Shown: positions 16,770 to 26,252 of the stretch, piece by piece
Position numbering within the stretch: position 1 is the first letter of the stretch
Layout: every line of letters begins with the position of its first letter
Assembly: GCA_017473435.1 (NCBI GenBank)
Contig: JAFULG010000068.1
Coordinates: forward strand, 1 to 64,000
DNA: 64,000 nt
Reading direction: 5' to 3'
Source of the DNA: Clostridia bacterium
GTDB taxonomy: Bacteria > Bacillota > Clostridia > Oscillospirales > Acutalibacteraceae
Notes under the pieces: generated by a model
What the model saw: only the letters and a program-made list of their open reading frames with translations
Databases searched by the model: none
What the model was told of the DNA's origin: nothing
Position numbers and translations under genes: made by a program

Positions 16770-17627
16770 TTACTCTGCAAACTCAGCACTCCAGATGAAG
16801 TCAAACTTTTCATCTTTTTCAAGCTTTTGTATGCCGTCCTTCTGAGAAAAGCCAGGCTTTTTAATCTGTGAATCGTTCACTCCGTACCAAGGCTCAATAC
16901 AAACATAAGGTGCGCCGGGCTTTGCCCAGATGCCGAGGAAGGGAGCCTTGCCGAGATTGAATTTTACCCTTCTGCTACTGCTCTGACTTACAAGAGTAAT
17001 ATGCTCAGAAACAGCACCCTCAAAAATAAGTGCATCCTCGTTGAAAACATCCCTTGTAACGGTGATCTCTTTTTCGCCTCGCAGGAAGGGCGTTGTTTCG
17101 GGAAGTCTCAGTGATTTTTCAAGGTCAATCTTTATTGTGTCAAGAGTCTCGTTTTCGTCAAAAACGAGCTTGTCGCCGATTTCACAGTTGAATGCGGGAT
17201 GAGCACCGAGAGAGAAATACATTACACCGTCATTCTTGTTGTAAACTTCGTGGTGTACTGTGAGCTTTTTACCGTGAAGGCTGAAGGTTACAATTAAATC
17301 AAAAGCGTAAGGATAGCTCTTGAGTGTCTCCTTATTTTCACTTAGAACAAAGCTGATACAGTCATCCGCCTTTAAGTGCAGCTTCCACGGAAGCTTTCTT
17401 CCGAAGCCGTGCTTGGGCATTTCGTATTCCGTGCCGTCAAGGGTGTACTTATCGTCAATAAGTCTGCCGATAATCGGGAAAAGGATAGGGGACTGTCCGG
17501 CCCAGACAGAAGCGTCGCCCTGCCAGAGAAATTCAAAGCCGCTTTCCTTTGATATAATGCTTGTCAGCTCGCAGCCGAATTCTTTAATGCCGACCTTAAG
17601 AAAATCGTTTTCAATAAAATGTGTCAT
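16770..17627 (-). CDS. Aldose 1-epimerase family protein (LacX-like)
   Basis: A galactose-mutarotase-fold protein of 285 residues. It shows HGFGRKLPW, SLGAHPAFNCE (catalytic-type His) and a C-terminal YVCIEPWYG, where the glutamate of the family sits. Members interconvert alpha and beta anomers of hexoses, or bind hexose-6-phosphates in the LacX/YeaD branch; the substrate cannot be told from sequence. It is cytoplasmic, with no signal peptide. It lies at the 3' end of a minus-strand run of six genes and follows luxS by 18 bases, so it is probably co-transcribed, although no functional link is obvious. Confidence 0.88.
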   Translation of the reverse strand: MTHFIENDFLKVGIKEFGCELTSIISKESGFEFLWQGDASVWAGQSPILFPIIGRLIDDKYTLDGTEYEMPKHGFGRKLPWKLHLKADDCISFVLSENKETLKSYPYAFDLIVTFSLHGKKLTVHHEVYNKNDGVMYFSLGAHPAFNCEIGDKLVFDENETLDTIKIDLEKSLRLPETTPFLRGEKEITVTRDVFNEDALIFEGAVSEHITLVSQSSSRRVKFNLGKAPFLGIWAKPGAPYVCIEPWYGVNDSQIKKPGFSQKDGIQKLEKDEKFDFIWSAEFAE

Positions 17628-17645
17628 TGATTTTATCCGCCTTTC

Positions 17646-18110
17646 TTATTTTGTGGGATATTCGAGCATTTCTGCCGTCCAGCCTTCGAGAACAGCGCAC
17701 ATATCTGCAGCTTCTTTTTTTGCACCGTCAAGGTTGTGGTCACGGTAGTTGCCGCACTCCTCGGCTGAAACGCCGGGGATTTCTCCTTCAAATGCGGCAC
17801 AGAAGGCGAGAGCCTTTTTGGTAAGCTCAACGGCATCTGACTTGCTTACTTCATCGGTGGTGATGAAGTAAAAGCCTGTACGGCATCCCATAGGGCCGAA
17901 ATAAACCACGTTGTCCTTGTGTTCACTGTTTCTTACATAGGTTGCGAAAAGGTGCTCAAGGGTGTGAATTGCGCCGTTTTCCATAACCTCTTCAACGTTA
18001 GGTCTTCTTGTACGTATATCGTAGGTAACGGTGTTAGCGTCAACTCTTGAAAGGTACATACCCTTGGGTAGAATTGTATGGTCGATTGTAAATGATGCGA
18101 TTTTTTCCAT
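17646..18110 (-). CDS. luxS: S-ribosylhomocysteine lyase LuxS
   Basis: LuxS splits S-ribosylhomocysteine into homocysteine and DPD, the AI-2 precursor, in the activated-methyl cycle. At 154 residues it has normal length. The metal and catalytic signatures are present: HTLEH (His ligands), YFGPMGCRTGFYF (catalytic Cys) and EECGNYRDHNL (third ligand Cys). It lies 15 bases downstream of recG in a minus-strand operon. No mtnN or metK is adjacent. ATG 18110 follows AGAAAGGATG. Confidence 0.97.
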   Translation of the reverse strand: MEKIASFTIDHTILPKGMYLSRVDANTVTYDIRTRRPNVEEVMENGAIHTLEHLFATYVRNSEHKDNVVYFGPMGCRTGFYFITTDEVSKSDAVELTKKALAFCAAFEGEIPGVSAEECGNYRDHNLDGAKKEAADMCAVLEGWTAEMLEYPTK

Positions 18111-18125
18111 TTTATATCATCCTTT

Positions 18126-20162
18126 CTAATTAAGCGTAGAGCCTTTATCTTTTGTGAAAAGCTGTGCTACAGCCTTTCTTAAACGTAAATTTTCCTCATT
18201 TCTGAGCTTGGGGTCGGCTTTAAGTATTGCTTCGCTTGCTTCCTTGCTTTCACGCACGGTATCCATATTTTCCGTCAGCTCAGCTATTTTAAGGGTAGGT
18301 ATACCTGATTGTCTTGAACCGAAGAAATCACCGGGGCCGCGAAGCTCAAGGTCCTTATCGGCAATTTTAAAGCCGTCGGAGGTTTTGCACATTATATCAA
18401 GCCTTGCTTTTGTGTTTTCCGATTCGGTATCGCTTATCAGTATGCAGTAGGATTTGTGCGTACCTCTTCCTACACGTCCTCTTAGCTGATGAAGCTGTGA
18501 AAGCCCGAAGCGTTCTGCGTTTTCAACTACCATTATAACGCTTTCGGGAACATCAACGCCAACCTCAATTACCGTAGTGGAAACCAGAAGATTGATTTCT
18601 CCCTGCGCAAAGTCAGACATAATTTTTTCTTTTTCTTTAGGCTTCATTTTGCCGTGAAGCAAACCGATTTTGTAATCCTTGAAGTGCTTTTTCTGCAGCT
18701 TTTCTGCATATTGCTTTGCGGCGGTCAGATCCCCGTCGTTTTCTTCGACGAGAGGACAGACAATGTATGCACGCAGACCCATATCAAGGTGCTTTTTTAT
18801 AAAGGCGTATATTCTTTCCCGGTAGGATGTATCCACGGCATAGGTGGAGATTTTTTGTCTGCCCTTGGGTAATTCATCAATTACCGTAAGATCAAGGTCG
18901 CCGTAAAGAATCAGTGAAATTGTTCTGGGAATAGGTGTCGCACTCATTACAAGGGTGTGAGGGTTGATACCTTTACCGTTGAGAGCGCTTCTCTGCTTTA
19001 CGCCGAAACGGTGCTGTTCGTCTGTTATTACAAGTCCGAGACGGTCAAATTCCGTGTCGTCGGTAATAATGGCGTGAGTGCCTACAATAACCTGCGTTTC
19101 ACCTGATCTGAGTCTTTCCTTTATCTCTTTTTTCTTTTTGGCTGTAACCGAGCCTGTGAGAAGCTCGACGCTTATACCAAAGGGTTCAAAAAGTCTGGTA
19201 AGGGTTTCAAAGTGCTGTCTTGCAAGGATGTCCGTCGGTGCCATAAAGGCACTTTGTATGTTGTTTTTAGCCGCAGTATAAATAACAGCCGCCGCAACAA
19301 CGGTTTTACCGCTGCCTACGTCGCCCTGAACAAGTCTGTTCATCGGCGTTTCTTTTTTTATGTCATTTATACAGCTGTCTATTGCCCTTTGCTGTGCTCC
19401 TGTCAGCTCAAAGGGGAGAGAGGTTATAAATTCTTTTGAAAAATCATTTTCTATAATAAAGCTTGTCCTGCCTCTGTTGCGGCTTTTTAAAAGCTTCATT
19501 CCGAGCTGTAGAGTGAGAAGCTCTTCGAAAATGAGTCTGCGCTTTGCGATTTCCAGGTCGTAGGAGCATAGCGGATTGTGTATTGCTTTTACAGCAAACT
19601 GTTCATGACACAGAGAATATTTTCTCCGGATATCATCGGGGATGATATCTGCGTCATTTTCTCTTTCATAATATTGCAATGCGTTTGCAATTATTTTTGA
19701 AAGTATCTTACTGCTGAGTCCCGCTGTAAGGGGATAAATCGGCTGCATTATATACTCGGTATCTGTTTTTTCTATGATTGGATTCGTTATTTCAAGCATA
19801 CCTTTGTTAAGGGTGATTTTTCCGTAAAAAAAGTATTCTTCACCCTCGGCTAAGCTTTCCGCGAGGTAAGCACTGTTGAAAATGTTAAGGTGGACCGAAT
19901 ATTCTCCGTCAATCAGTAACGTTTTGTAAATTGTCATACCGCGGCGGATTTCGTTTTTTACAGGAGTATAGCCTACAGCTGCACGAAAGCATGCCGTTGT
20001 TTCCGGAATAAGCTTGTTTATAGGTGTAGGATCAGTGAAATCAAGATAAGCACGCGGAAAATAATGAACGAGATCGCTGAGGTTGTTTATGCCGAGCTTT
20101 TTAAGTAGCAGCTCTCTTTTTTCGCCTACTCCCTTAATGTATTTCAAGGGAATGTCCCTCAT
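18126..20162 (-). CDS. recG: ATP-dependent DNA helicase RecG
   Basis: A branched-DNA helicase of 678 residues that reverses stalled replication forks and processes recombination intermediates. It has an N-terminal helix-hairpin and OB wedge domain (KYIKGVGEKRELLLKKLGI at the start, OB fold at about 60-150). The SF2 core follows: GDVGSGKTVVA (Walker A), DEQHRFG (motif II), SATPIPRT (motif III) and QLRGRVGRG (motif VI). Full length and intact. It sits between the solute-binding protein gene and luxS on the minus strand. Confidence 0.97.
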   Translation of the reverse strand: MRDIPLKYIKGVGEKRELLLKKLGINNLSDLVHYFPRAYLDFTDPTPINKLIPETTACFRAAVGYTPVKNEIRRGMTIYKTLLIDGEYSVHLNIFNSAYLAESLAEGEEYFFYGKITLNKGMLEITNPIIEKTDTEYIMQPIYPLTAGLSSKILSKIIANALQYYERENDADIIPDDIRRKYSLCHEQFAVKAIHNPLCSYDLEIAKRRLIFEELLTLQLGMKLLKSRNRGRTSFIIENDFSKEFITSLPFELTGAQQRAIDSCINDIKKETPMNRLVQGDVGSGKTVVAAAVIYTAAKNNIQSAFMAPTDILARQHFETLTRLFEPFGISVELLTGSVTAKKKKEIKERLRSGETQVIVGTHAIITDDTEFDRLGLVITDEQHRFGVKQRSALNGKGINPHTLVMSATPIPRTISLILYGDLDLTVIDELPKGRQKISTYAVDTSYRERIYAFIKKHLDMGLRAYIVCPLVEENDGDLTAAKQYAEKLQKKHFKDYKIGLLHGKMKPKEKEKIMSDFAQGEINLLVSTTVIEVGVDVPESVIMVVENAERFGLSQLHQLRGRVGRGTHKSYCILISDTESENTKARLDIMCKTSDGFKIADKDLELRGPGDFFGSRQSGIPTLKIAELTENMDTVRESKEASEAILKADPKLRNEENLRLRKAVAQLFTKDKGSTLN

Positions 20163-20192
20163 TACTTCACCGCCTTTCGGTATTTCACATCA

Positions 20193-21740
20193 TCAGTTGA
20201 TTATCATTTTTGAAGTTTCCCAGGAATAGATGTTTTTATACGGCTCATATTCGTTTACGCCGCCTTCATAGGTAACCTCATTTGAATAGTAGGCTATGCC
20301 TGTACGGTAGCAAAGGGGAATGAAAGGCTTTTCTTCTTCAAAAACGCTGATAAACGTTTTGATGTCTATGCTTCCGGATTTAAAGTCGTTATAGGCGTTG
20401 GAAATTGTGTTTGAAGAAATGCCGTAAGATGCTGAACCGCCTTTATTGAAAAAACAGCTCAGATCCATATTAGGAGATATTTTTACCTCGCCGATATATA
20501 AATCGTAGTTGCCTTCTGCGAGAGCCTGACGATAATCTTTAAAGCTCAGAGCGCTGAGTGTAACCTTAAGTCCGAGGTTTTTAAGGTTGACGGCAATAAG
20601 CTTTGCACATGCAAGCTTTATGGCGCTATCCTTGTTTACGATGATTTTAACCTCGAAGTGACCGTCGGAATCGTAACGGAAGGTCTTTTCTGTGGGGGAG
20701 TAGTTGTAGCCGTTCTCATCGAGAATGTTGCCTGCTTTAATCAGGTTATACTCATAAGAGGGGAGCTGAATATCCTGAACGGCACACCACTTCGGATTGA
20801 AGGGTATATCCGTAAGAGTACAGAAGTTGTCAAAAACCGTATCTGCAAGGGTGCTTTTGTCTATTGCATAACGGATGGCGGTAATAACAGCCTTGTCTGA
20901 AAGACTTGAAACCGAGCTGTTATAGCCGAGATAAACAAGATTGTTGGTAGGAACAGCCACAGTCTGCGCTGTAAGCTTTGTATATGCTCCGGTGTCCATA
21001 TTGTTGTAGTAGTAGCTGAGTTCGCCTGTTTGTATGCGGTAAATTTCATCGTTTTCCGATGTTATGGGAGTAAGCCCTATAACAGATGTGAAAAGGGATT
21101 CACCTCTTGTGCTTGAGGGGTTTGCAGAAAGCACATATTTACCGTTGATGCTTCTTAAAACATAGCGTCCGCTACCTATGGGCAGTGCGGCATTACCGGT
21201 ACCGTTTTGTACAATAGGGAAGGTGAGACTCTGCTGAGCAAAAATGTCAGGCTTGTTGAGGGTGAATGTTACAGTATCTGCGCCTGCGGTTGCTCCGGCA
21301 AAGTTTGAGAGTCTGCCCTTAAAGGCAGGACTTTTTTTAGCAAGATTAAAGGAATAAACAACGTCATAGGCGGTAAGTGAGGCACCGTTTGAAAAAACTG
21401 CTCCGTCTATGAGCCTTACGGTTACCTGTTTGCCGTCATTGATATATTCAGATGCAATAAGTCCCGTAGAAGACCAATCCTCGTTCATAACAAAAAGAGA
21501 GTCGTAAAGCAGAGAGGCAATGGCTAAGTTTGTGGGACTGTTTGAATTGAAGGGGTTAATAGCCTTACCTTTGTAATAGGGGAGATATACATCACGTGCC
21601 TCTTCTTCAAAAGGCTGGGTGGTTTCTTCTGTAGGCTCGGTCGTACCGCTGCCTATATCAAATTTCCCCGTAACGAAAATAGCCGTAACAACAACGGTTA
21701 TACATAAAACTGCAATAATAATTTTTTTCATTTTATCCAA
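20193..21740 (-). CDS. ABC transporter substrate-binding protein, family 5 (peptide/nickel type)
   Basis: 515 residues of the SBP_bac_5 (OppA/DppA/NikA) fold. Recognisable pieces are the opening after the anchor (YLPYYKGKAINPFNSNSP), EYINDGKQVTVRL, YDVVYSFNLAKKSPAF and the C-terminal FIPLCYRTGIAYYSN. The N-terminus (KKIIIAVLCITVVVTAIFV) is a membrane anchor without a lipobox Cys, followed by a Thr/Glu-rich linker (TTEPTEETTQPFEEE). No permease or ATPase genes are adjacent, so it is an orphan binding protein. It might work with a transporter elsewhere or act as a sensor. ymdB lies immediately upstream, with a 4-base gap. Confidence 0.88.
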   Translation of the reverse strand: MDKMKKIIIAVLCITVVVTAIFVTGKFDIGSGTTEPTEETTQPFEEEARDVYLPYYKGKAINPFNSNSPTNLAIASLLYDSLFVMNEDWSSTGLIASEYINDGKQVTVRLIDGAVFSNGASLTAYDVVYSFNLAKKSPAFKGRLSNFAGATAGADTVTFTLNKPDIFAQQSLTFPIVQNGTGNAALPIGSGRYVLRSINGKYVLSANPSSTRGESLFTSVIGLTPITSENDEIYRIQTGELSYYYNNMDTGAYTKLTAQTVAVPTNNLVYLGYNSSVSSLSDKAVITAIRYAIDKSTLADTVFDNFCTLTDIPFNPKWCAVQDIQLPSYEYNLIKAGNILDENGYNYSPTEKTFRYDSDGHFEVKIIVNKDSAIKLACAKLIAVNLKNLGLKVTLSALSFKDYRQALAEGNYDLYIGEVKISPNMDLSCFFNKGGSASYGISSNTISNAYNDFKSGSIDIKTFISVFEEEKPFIPLCYRTGIAYYSNEVTYEGGVNEYEPYKNIYSWETSKMIIN

Positions 21741-21744
21741 ATCC

Positions 21745-22518
21745 TTATTCTAAAGATACAAGTTCCGTAGAAATACATTTTCCGCTCTTTTTGTCAACGG
21801 TGAAAATGCAGCCGTTTGCCATTGCTGATCCCTGTGCTTTGTCAAACCGGGCAGGCATATTAAAGCGGAATTTTTCAATAATAATGTCCTTGTCAACACC
21901 CAGTACGCTTTCCTTTACTCCGCACATTCCTACATCGGTTATGTAGCCGGTGCCACCCTGTAAAACGGTGTTGTCAGCGGTAAGCACATGAGTATGAGTG
22001 CCGAAAACAGCTGTGACCTTTCCGTCAAGGAAGAAGCCGAGAGCCTTTTTTTCGCTTGTTGCTTCTGCGTGAAAGTCAACAAATATGATGTTTGTTTTAT
22101 CTTTGATTTTTTCAAGTTCTTTTGTTATGGCATTGAAGGGATTTTCAAGGCTTTCCATATACATTGTACCCATAACATTTACAATGCCGATTGAGAAAAA
22201 GCCACAGTCAACAACTCTTGAGCCCACGCCGGGGTTCTGAGAAGGATAGTTGCAGGGCCTTATGATAAACTCGCTTTCGTCAAGAAGGTTGTAAACCTCT
22301 TTTCTGCGGTAAACATGGTTGCCTGTTGTTATAAAGTCAACCCCTGCGGCAAAAAGAGCTTGAGCAGAGTCAGGGGTGATTCCGTTTCCGTCGGCAGAGT
22401 TTTCACCGTTGGCAATACAAAAATCTATAGCTTTGAGCTTTTTGAAAGCGGAAAGATTTTTTCGTAGAAAATTACAGCCTTCACTGTTTACAACGTCACC
22501 TAAAACAAGAATGTTCAT
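21745..22518 (-). CDS. ymdB: YmdB-family metallophosphodiesterase
   Basis: 257 residues matching the YmdB/TIGR00282 calcineurin-like family, whose Bacillus member hydrolyses 2',3'-cyclic nucleotides and affects biofilm and motility decisions. Seen motifs: MNILVLGDVVNSEG (first metal Asp), CIANGENSADG (Glu-Asn), FITTGNHVYRR (Asn-His), VDFHAEATSEK (His) and GTHTHV (His pair). In many Firmicutes ymdB follows rny; here it stands between a histidine phosphatase and a binding protein. Confidence 0.93.
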   Translation of the reverse strand: MNILVLGDVVNSEGCNFLRKNLSAFKKLKAIDFCIANGENSADGNGITPDSAQALFAAGVDFITTGNHVYRRKEVYNLLDESEFIIRPCNYPSQNPGVGSRVVDCGFFSIGIVNVMGTMYMESLENPFNAITKELEKIKDKTNIIFVDFHAEATSEKKALGFFLDGKVTAVFGTHTHVLTADNTVLQGGTGYITDVGMCGVKESVLGVDKDIIIEKFRFNMPARFDKAQGSAMANGCIFTVDKKSGKCISTELVSLE

Positions 22519-22535
22519 ACTGTGCCTGCCTTTTA

Positions 22536-23237
22536 TTATACGTATTCGCTTATATCAAAATCATCGTCGTTTGGCATGTAATCCCAACCGTCATAATAGT
22601 TACTCTCTTTTTCTTCCTCGGGAAGATCGGGAATCTGTCTGACAGCTTCAAGCTTGTGTCCCGACATCCATAAGAAGTTGGAAAGATAAAGAGTGTATCC
22701 GCAGCCGGAGGGAGTGAGCCATTCGGTTGATGGAGCTTCGGGAATTGCAAAGTTTGCCATAATTGCCGAAATAACACCACCGTGGGTGATTATTGCAACA
22801 TTGTCAGTGCCGGTTTTGAGTATACCGTCCATCATTTTAACAAAGGTTGAGCATACTCTGTCGGCAAACTCTTCGTTACTTTCTCCGAAGGGCGGATTTA
22901 TGTTTTCTTCGCCGCGCACCCAACGGTCAAAAAGAGGCTCTTTTTCGTGGAGATATTCAGCGTTCTGTCCCTCAAATTCACCAAAGTTGTATTCGGTAAG
23001 TCCGTCAATCTCAATGGGGTTAAGTTCAGGATAAAGAAGCTTGGCAGTTTCCTTGCAACGAGGAAGAGGCGAGGTGAAAACAAAATCAGCATGAGGATAA
23101 ATATATTCTTCTTTCATCTGTAAGAGCTGATTTCTTCCCTCTTCACAAAGAGGAGTATCATTTCTGCCTGAGTAAACACCGTCAAGGTTATGCTGCGTCA
23201 GACCGTGTCTGATAAGATGTATTTTATAATTTTTCAT
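22536..23237 (-). CDS. Histidine phosphatase family protein (phosphoglycerate-mutase-like)
   Basis: 233 residues of the branch-2 histidine phosphatase family. The catalytic motif LIRHGLTQHN is at the N-terminus, with YSGRNDTPL, FTSPLPRCKETA (second Arg), the acid loop GEFEGQ, and ITHGGV (second catalytic His). Members in this size range include CobC/PhoE-type phosphatases; the substrate cannot be assigned. The C-terminal 35 residues are acidic (DDDFDISEYV). First gene of the minus-strand run that ends with the epimerase, behind the promoter at 23271-23299. Confidence 0.9.
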   Translation of the reverse strand: MKNYKIHLIRHGLTQHNLDGVYSGRNDTPLCEEGRNQLLQMKEEYIYPHADFVFTSPLPRCKETAKLLYPELNPIEIDGLTEYNFGEFEGQNAEYLHEKEPLFDRWVRGEENINPPFGESNEEFADRVCSTFVKMMDGILKTGTDNVAIITHGGVISAIMANFAIPEAPSTEWLTPSGCGYTLYLSNFLWMSGHKLEAVRQIPDLPEEEKESNYYDGWDYMPNDDDFDISEYV

Positions 23238-23270
23238 TGTATAATCACCTTACAAAAAGTTATTCATATT

Positions 23271-23299
23271 ATTATATAATAAATATTACTTAATTTCAA
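23271..23299 (-). promoter_or_regulatory. Promoter of the minus-strand operon (phosphatase to epimerase)
   Basis: On the minus strand TTGAAA (23294-23299), 17 bases, TATAAT (23271-23276), followed by the Shine-Dalgarno AAGGTG before the ATG at 23237. Confidence 0.8.
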
Positions 23300-23332
23300 G
23301 GAAAACTGTATAAAATAATAGCTCTGTTTGTA

Positions 23333-23361
23333 TTGATTTTTTTGTCGGTTGCTGATATAAT
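23333..23361 (+). promoter_or_regulatory. Promoter of asnS
   Basis: TTGATT (23333-23338), 17-base spacer, TATAAT (23356-23361). It lies in the open frame upstream of the asnS ATG at 23405, supporting that shorter start. Confidence 0.75.
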
Positions 23362-23404
23362 TGATTATCAATGTGTAGATTTCTCCAAGGAGGTTTATGA
23401 TAAT

Positions 23405-24799
23405 ATGAAACGTACGGAAATTGCAAAGCTTTACGAGAATGCCGCTTCCTTCAAGGACAGCAAGGTTACCGTCTGTGGTTGGATTCGTACCAACAGAGAC
23501 TCAAAGGTATTAGGCTTTATGGAGCTTAACGACGGTAGCTGCTTCAAGGGTGTTCAGGTTGTTTTTGAAAAGGACAAGCTTGATAACTTCGCCGAGGTGG
23601 CTAAATATAACGTAGGTGCAGCGGTTGTTGTTGAGGGTGATTTTATCCTTACTCCCGAAGCAAAGCAGCCCTTTGAAATCAACGCAACAAAGGTTACTCT
23701 TGAAGGTGCATCAGCTCCCGAGTATCCCTTGCAGAAAAAAAGACATTCACTTGAATACTTAAGAACAATTGCTCGCTTAAGACCCAGAACAAATATTTAC
23801 TCCGCTGCCTTCAGAGTTCGCTCCGTTGCCGCTCAGGCAATTCACCGTTTCTTTGAGGGTGAAGGCTTCATCTATGCACACACTCCTCTTATCTCCTGCA
23901 GTGACTGTGAGGGTGCGGGTGAAATGTTCAGAGTTACAACCCTTGATATGAAAAATCCTCCTCTTACCGAGGACGGCGAAATTGATTACAGTGAGGACTT
24001 TTTCGGCAAGAGTGCCTTCCTTACCGTTTCCGGTCAGCTTCAGGGCGAAATTATGGCTCAGGCCTTTGGTAAGATTTATACCTTCGGACCTACCTTCCGT
24101 GCTGAAAAGAGCTATACACGGCGCCATGCTGCAGAGTTCTGGATGATCGAGCCTGAAATTGCTTTTGCGGATCTTTGCGACGATATGGATCTTGCAGAAA
24201 GAATGATCAAGTTTGTAATTAACTATGTAATGGAAAACTGCAAGCAGGATATCGAATTCCTCAATCAGTTTGTTGATAAAGGGCTTATCGAACGTCTTAC
24301 TGCTGTCGCTACCTCAGATTTTGCAAGAGTTACATACACCGATGCAGTTAAGATGCTTGAAGAAAATAACGATAAATTTGAATTCAAGGCTTATTGGGGA
24401 TGTGACCTTCAGACAGAGCATGAAAGATATCTTACAGAGCAGATTTTCAAAAAGCCCGTATTTGTTACTGATTATCCCAAGGAAATCAAGGCTTTCTATA
24501 TGAGACTTAACGACGACGGTAAGACCGTTGCCGCTTGTGACTGCCTTGTTATGGGTATCGGTGAAATTATCGGCGGCAGTCAGAGAGAGGAACGTTACGA
24601 TGTTCTTCTTGAAAGAATAAAGGAGCTCGGACTCAACGAGGAAGATTACTGGTGGTATCTTGACCTTCGTAAGTACGGTGGTACAAAGCACGCAGGCTTC
24701 GGACTCGGCTTTGAAAGACTTGTAATGTACCTTACAGGTATTTCAAACATCAGAGACGTTCTTCCCTTCCCCAGAACAACAGGTTCAGCAGATTTCTAA
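23405..24799 (+). CDS. asnS: Asparaginyl-tRNA synthetase
   Basis: A class II synthetase of 464 residues charging tRNA-Asn. It has an N-terminal OB anticodon-binding domain ([12 protein letters not shown]), then class II motifs: motif 2 [21 protein letters not shown] (shortened: FRAEKS...EFWMIEPE) and motif 3 [15 protein letters not shown]. Gln/Asn-pocket features (SGQLQGE) are also present. ATG 23405 is chosen: AAGGAGGT lies at 23387-23394, and the longer frame overlaps the promoter. An aminotransferase follows after 25 bases, a sensible pairing because aspartate and oxaloacetate metabolism supply asparagine. Confidence 0.96.
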   Translation: MKRTEIAKLYENAASFKDSKVTVCGWIRTNRDSKVLGFMELNDGSCFKGVQVVFEKDKLDNFAEVAKYNVGAAVVVEGDFILTPEAKQPFEINATKVTLEGASAPEYPLQKKRHSLEYLRTIARLRPRTNIYSAAFRVRSVAAQAIHRFFEGEGFIYAHTPLISCSDCEGAGEMFRVTTLDMKNPPLTEDGEIDYSEDFFGKSAFLTVSGQLQGEIMAQAFGKIYTFGPTFRAEKSYTRRHAAEFWMIEPEIAFADLCDDMDLAERMIKFVINYVMENCKQDIEFLNQFVDKGLIERLTAVATSDFARVTYTDAVKMLEENNDKFEFKAYWGCDLQTEHERYLTEQIFKKPVFVTDYPKEIKAFYMRLNDDGKTVAACDCLVMGIGEIIGGSQREERYDVLLERIKELGLNEEDYWWYLDLRKYGGTKHAGFGLGFERLVMYLTGISNIRDVLPFPRTTGSADF

Positions 24800-24824
24800 T
24801 ATTTTCCCCAGGAGGTTTTTATAA

Positions 24825-26105
24825 ATGGCAGAATTAAGAACATACACAAAAGAACAGCTTCTTGATTTTAAGGCAAAGCTTGAAAAGGAATACGCAGAGT
24901 ATAAGGCACAGAACCTTAAGCTTGATATGTCAAGAGGTAAGCCCGGTTCAGATCAGCTTGCAGTATCAAACGGTCTTCTCGATGCTGTTACATCAAGGGA
25001 CTGGGAGGACGACGCAAGTAACCACAGTCTTGAATACAGAAATTACGGTCTTCTTACAGGTATTATCGAGTGTAAGGAAATCTTTGCAAAGCTCCTTAAG
25101 GTGCCCACAAAGAACGTTATTGTCTGTGGTAACTCAAGCCTTAATATGATGTTTGACTATATTACACAGTGTATGCTTACCGGTAGCGGAGGAAAGCCTT
25201 GGAAGGATCAGGGCGAGATTAAATTCCTTTGTCCTTCACCCGGATATGACAGACACTTCTCAATTGCACAGTATTACGGCATTAAGCTTATCCCTGTTGC
25301 AATGACAGGCAAGGGCCCCGATATGGATGCAGTTGAAGAGCTTGTAAAGGATCCCTCAGTCAAGGGTATGTTCTGTGTTCCTAAGTATTCAAACCCCACA
25401 GGCGAAACCTACAGTCACGAAACTGTTGAAAGAATTGCCGCAATGTGTCCCGCAGCAGATGACTTCCGTATTATCTGGGATAACGCTTATATTATCCATG
25501 ATCTTGCAGAGGAGAGCGACAAGCTTGAAAATATTTTCGATGTGCTTAAGAAGTACGGTCACGAGGATATGGTAATTGAGTTTACTTCAACCTCAAAAAT
25601 CAGCTTCCCCGGCGCAGGTGTTGCAGTTCTTGCCGCATCTGACAAGAACATCGATATGATTATCAGCCGTATGTCAATTCAGACAATCGGTTACGATAAG
25701 CTTAATCAGTTCAGACACGTTAAGTTCTACAAGGACGTTAAGGGCATCAAGAACCATATGAAGCTCCACAGAAACATCCTTGCACCGAAGTTCAAGGCAG
25801 TTATCAATGAGTTCAAGTCACAGCTTGGTGAGTACAAAATTGCTCATTGGACAAAGCCCAACGGCGGTTACTTCATCAGCCTTGATGTAATGCCCGGAAC
25901 TGCAAAGAGAGTGTACGAGCTTTGTAAGGAGGGCGGTGTTACACTTACAACAGTCGGTGCAACCTTCCCGTACGGTATTGACCCTGAGGATAAGAACATC
26001 AGAATTGCTCCTTCATATCCTCCTGTTGACGAGCTTATGACTGCAACAAAGCTTCTTTGCCTTTGCGTTAAGCTTGCCGCAGTTGAAAAGCTTCTGGCAG
26101 AATAA
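24825..26105 (+). CDS. PLP-dependent aspartate aminotransferase, AspT-like (subgroup 1c)
   Basis: 426 residues of the fold-type I aminotransferase group (PF12897-like, Corynebacterium AspT type). It begins YTKEQLLDFKAKLEKEYAEYK and LDMSRGKPGSDQL, has the cofactor loop VCGNSSLNMM, the aspartate pair IWDNAYIIHDL, the Schiff-base lysine in TSTSKISFPGAG, and a C-terminal RIAPSYPP with the carboxylate-binding Arg. These enzymes interconvert aspartate and oxaloacetate with glutamate/2-oxoglutarate. It sits downstream of asnS with an AGGAGG Shine-Dalgarno, and a terminator follows. Confidence 0.9.
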   Translation: MAELRTYTKEQLLDFKAKLEKEYAEYKAQNLKLDMSRGKPGSDQLAVSNGLLDAVTSRDWEDDASNHSLEYRNYGLLTGIIECKEIFAKLLKVPTKNVIVCGNSSLNMMFDYITQCMLTGSGGKPWKDQGEIKFLCPSPGYDRHFSIAQYYGIKLIPVAMTGKGPDMDAVEELVKDPSVKGMFCVPKYSNPTGETYSHETVERIAAMCPAADDFRIIWDNAYIIHDLAEESDKLENIFDVLKKYGHEDMVIEFTSTSKISFPGAGVAVLAASDKNIDMIISRMSIQTIGYDKLNQFRHVKFYKDVKGIKNHMKLHRNILAPKFKAVINEFKSQLGEYKIAHWTKPNGGYFISLDVMPGTAKRVYELCKEGGVTLTTVGATFPYGIDPEDKNIRIAPSYPPVDELMTATKLLCLCVKLAAVEKLLAE

Positions 26106-26177
26106 AAACAATAGAATTTTTGTCAAGCTTTTTCAAAAGCTTGCGGTTTAAGGGCATAGCCCTTTATAATAAAAAAT

Positions 26178-26230
26178 CACAGCACCTCGTCAATCTGTTA
26201 AATGATGGTCTTAAGGTGCTGTGTTTTATT
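26178..26230 (+). terminator. Rho-independent terminator
   Basis: CACAGCACCT (26178-26187) pairs with AGGTGCTGTG ending at 26223, then TTTTATTT. Two smaller hairpins (CAAGCTTTT...AAAGCTTG and AGGGC..GCCCT) precede it at about 26124-26165. Confidence 0.85.
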
Positions 26231-26252
26231 TAAAGAAAACAGGAGATAATTT

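Noticed and set aside
20193..21740. Lipoprotein annotation for the solute-binding protein
   Set aside because: The N-terminal hydrophobic segment is not followed by a lipobox cysteine.
23333..23404. Longer start for asnS
   Set aside because: The extension covers a 17-base-spaced promoter, and a strong ribosome site serves the ATG at 23405.
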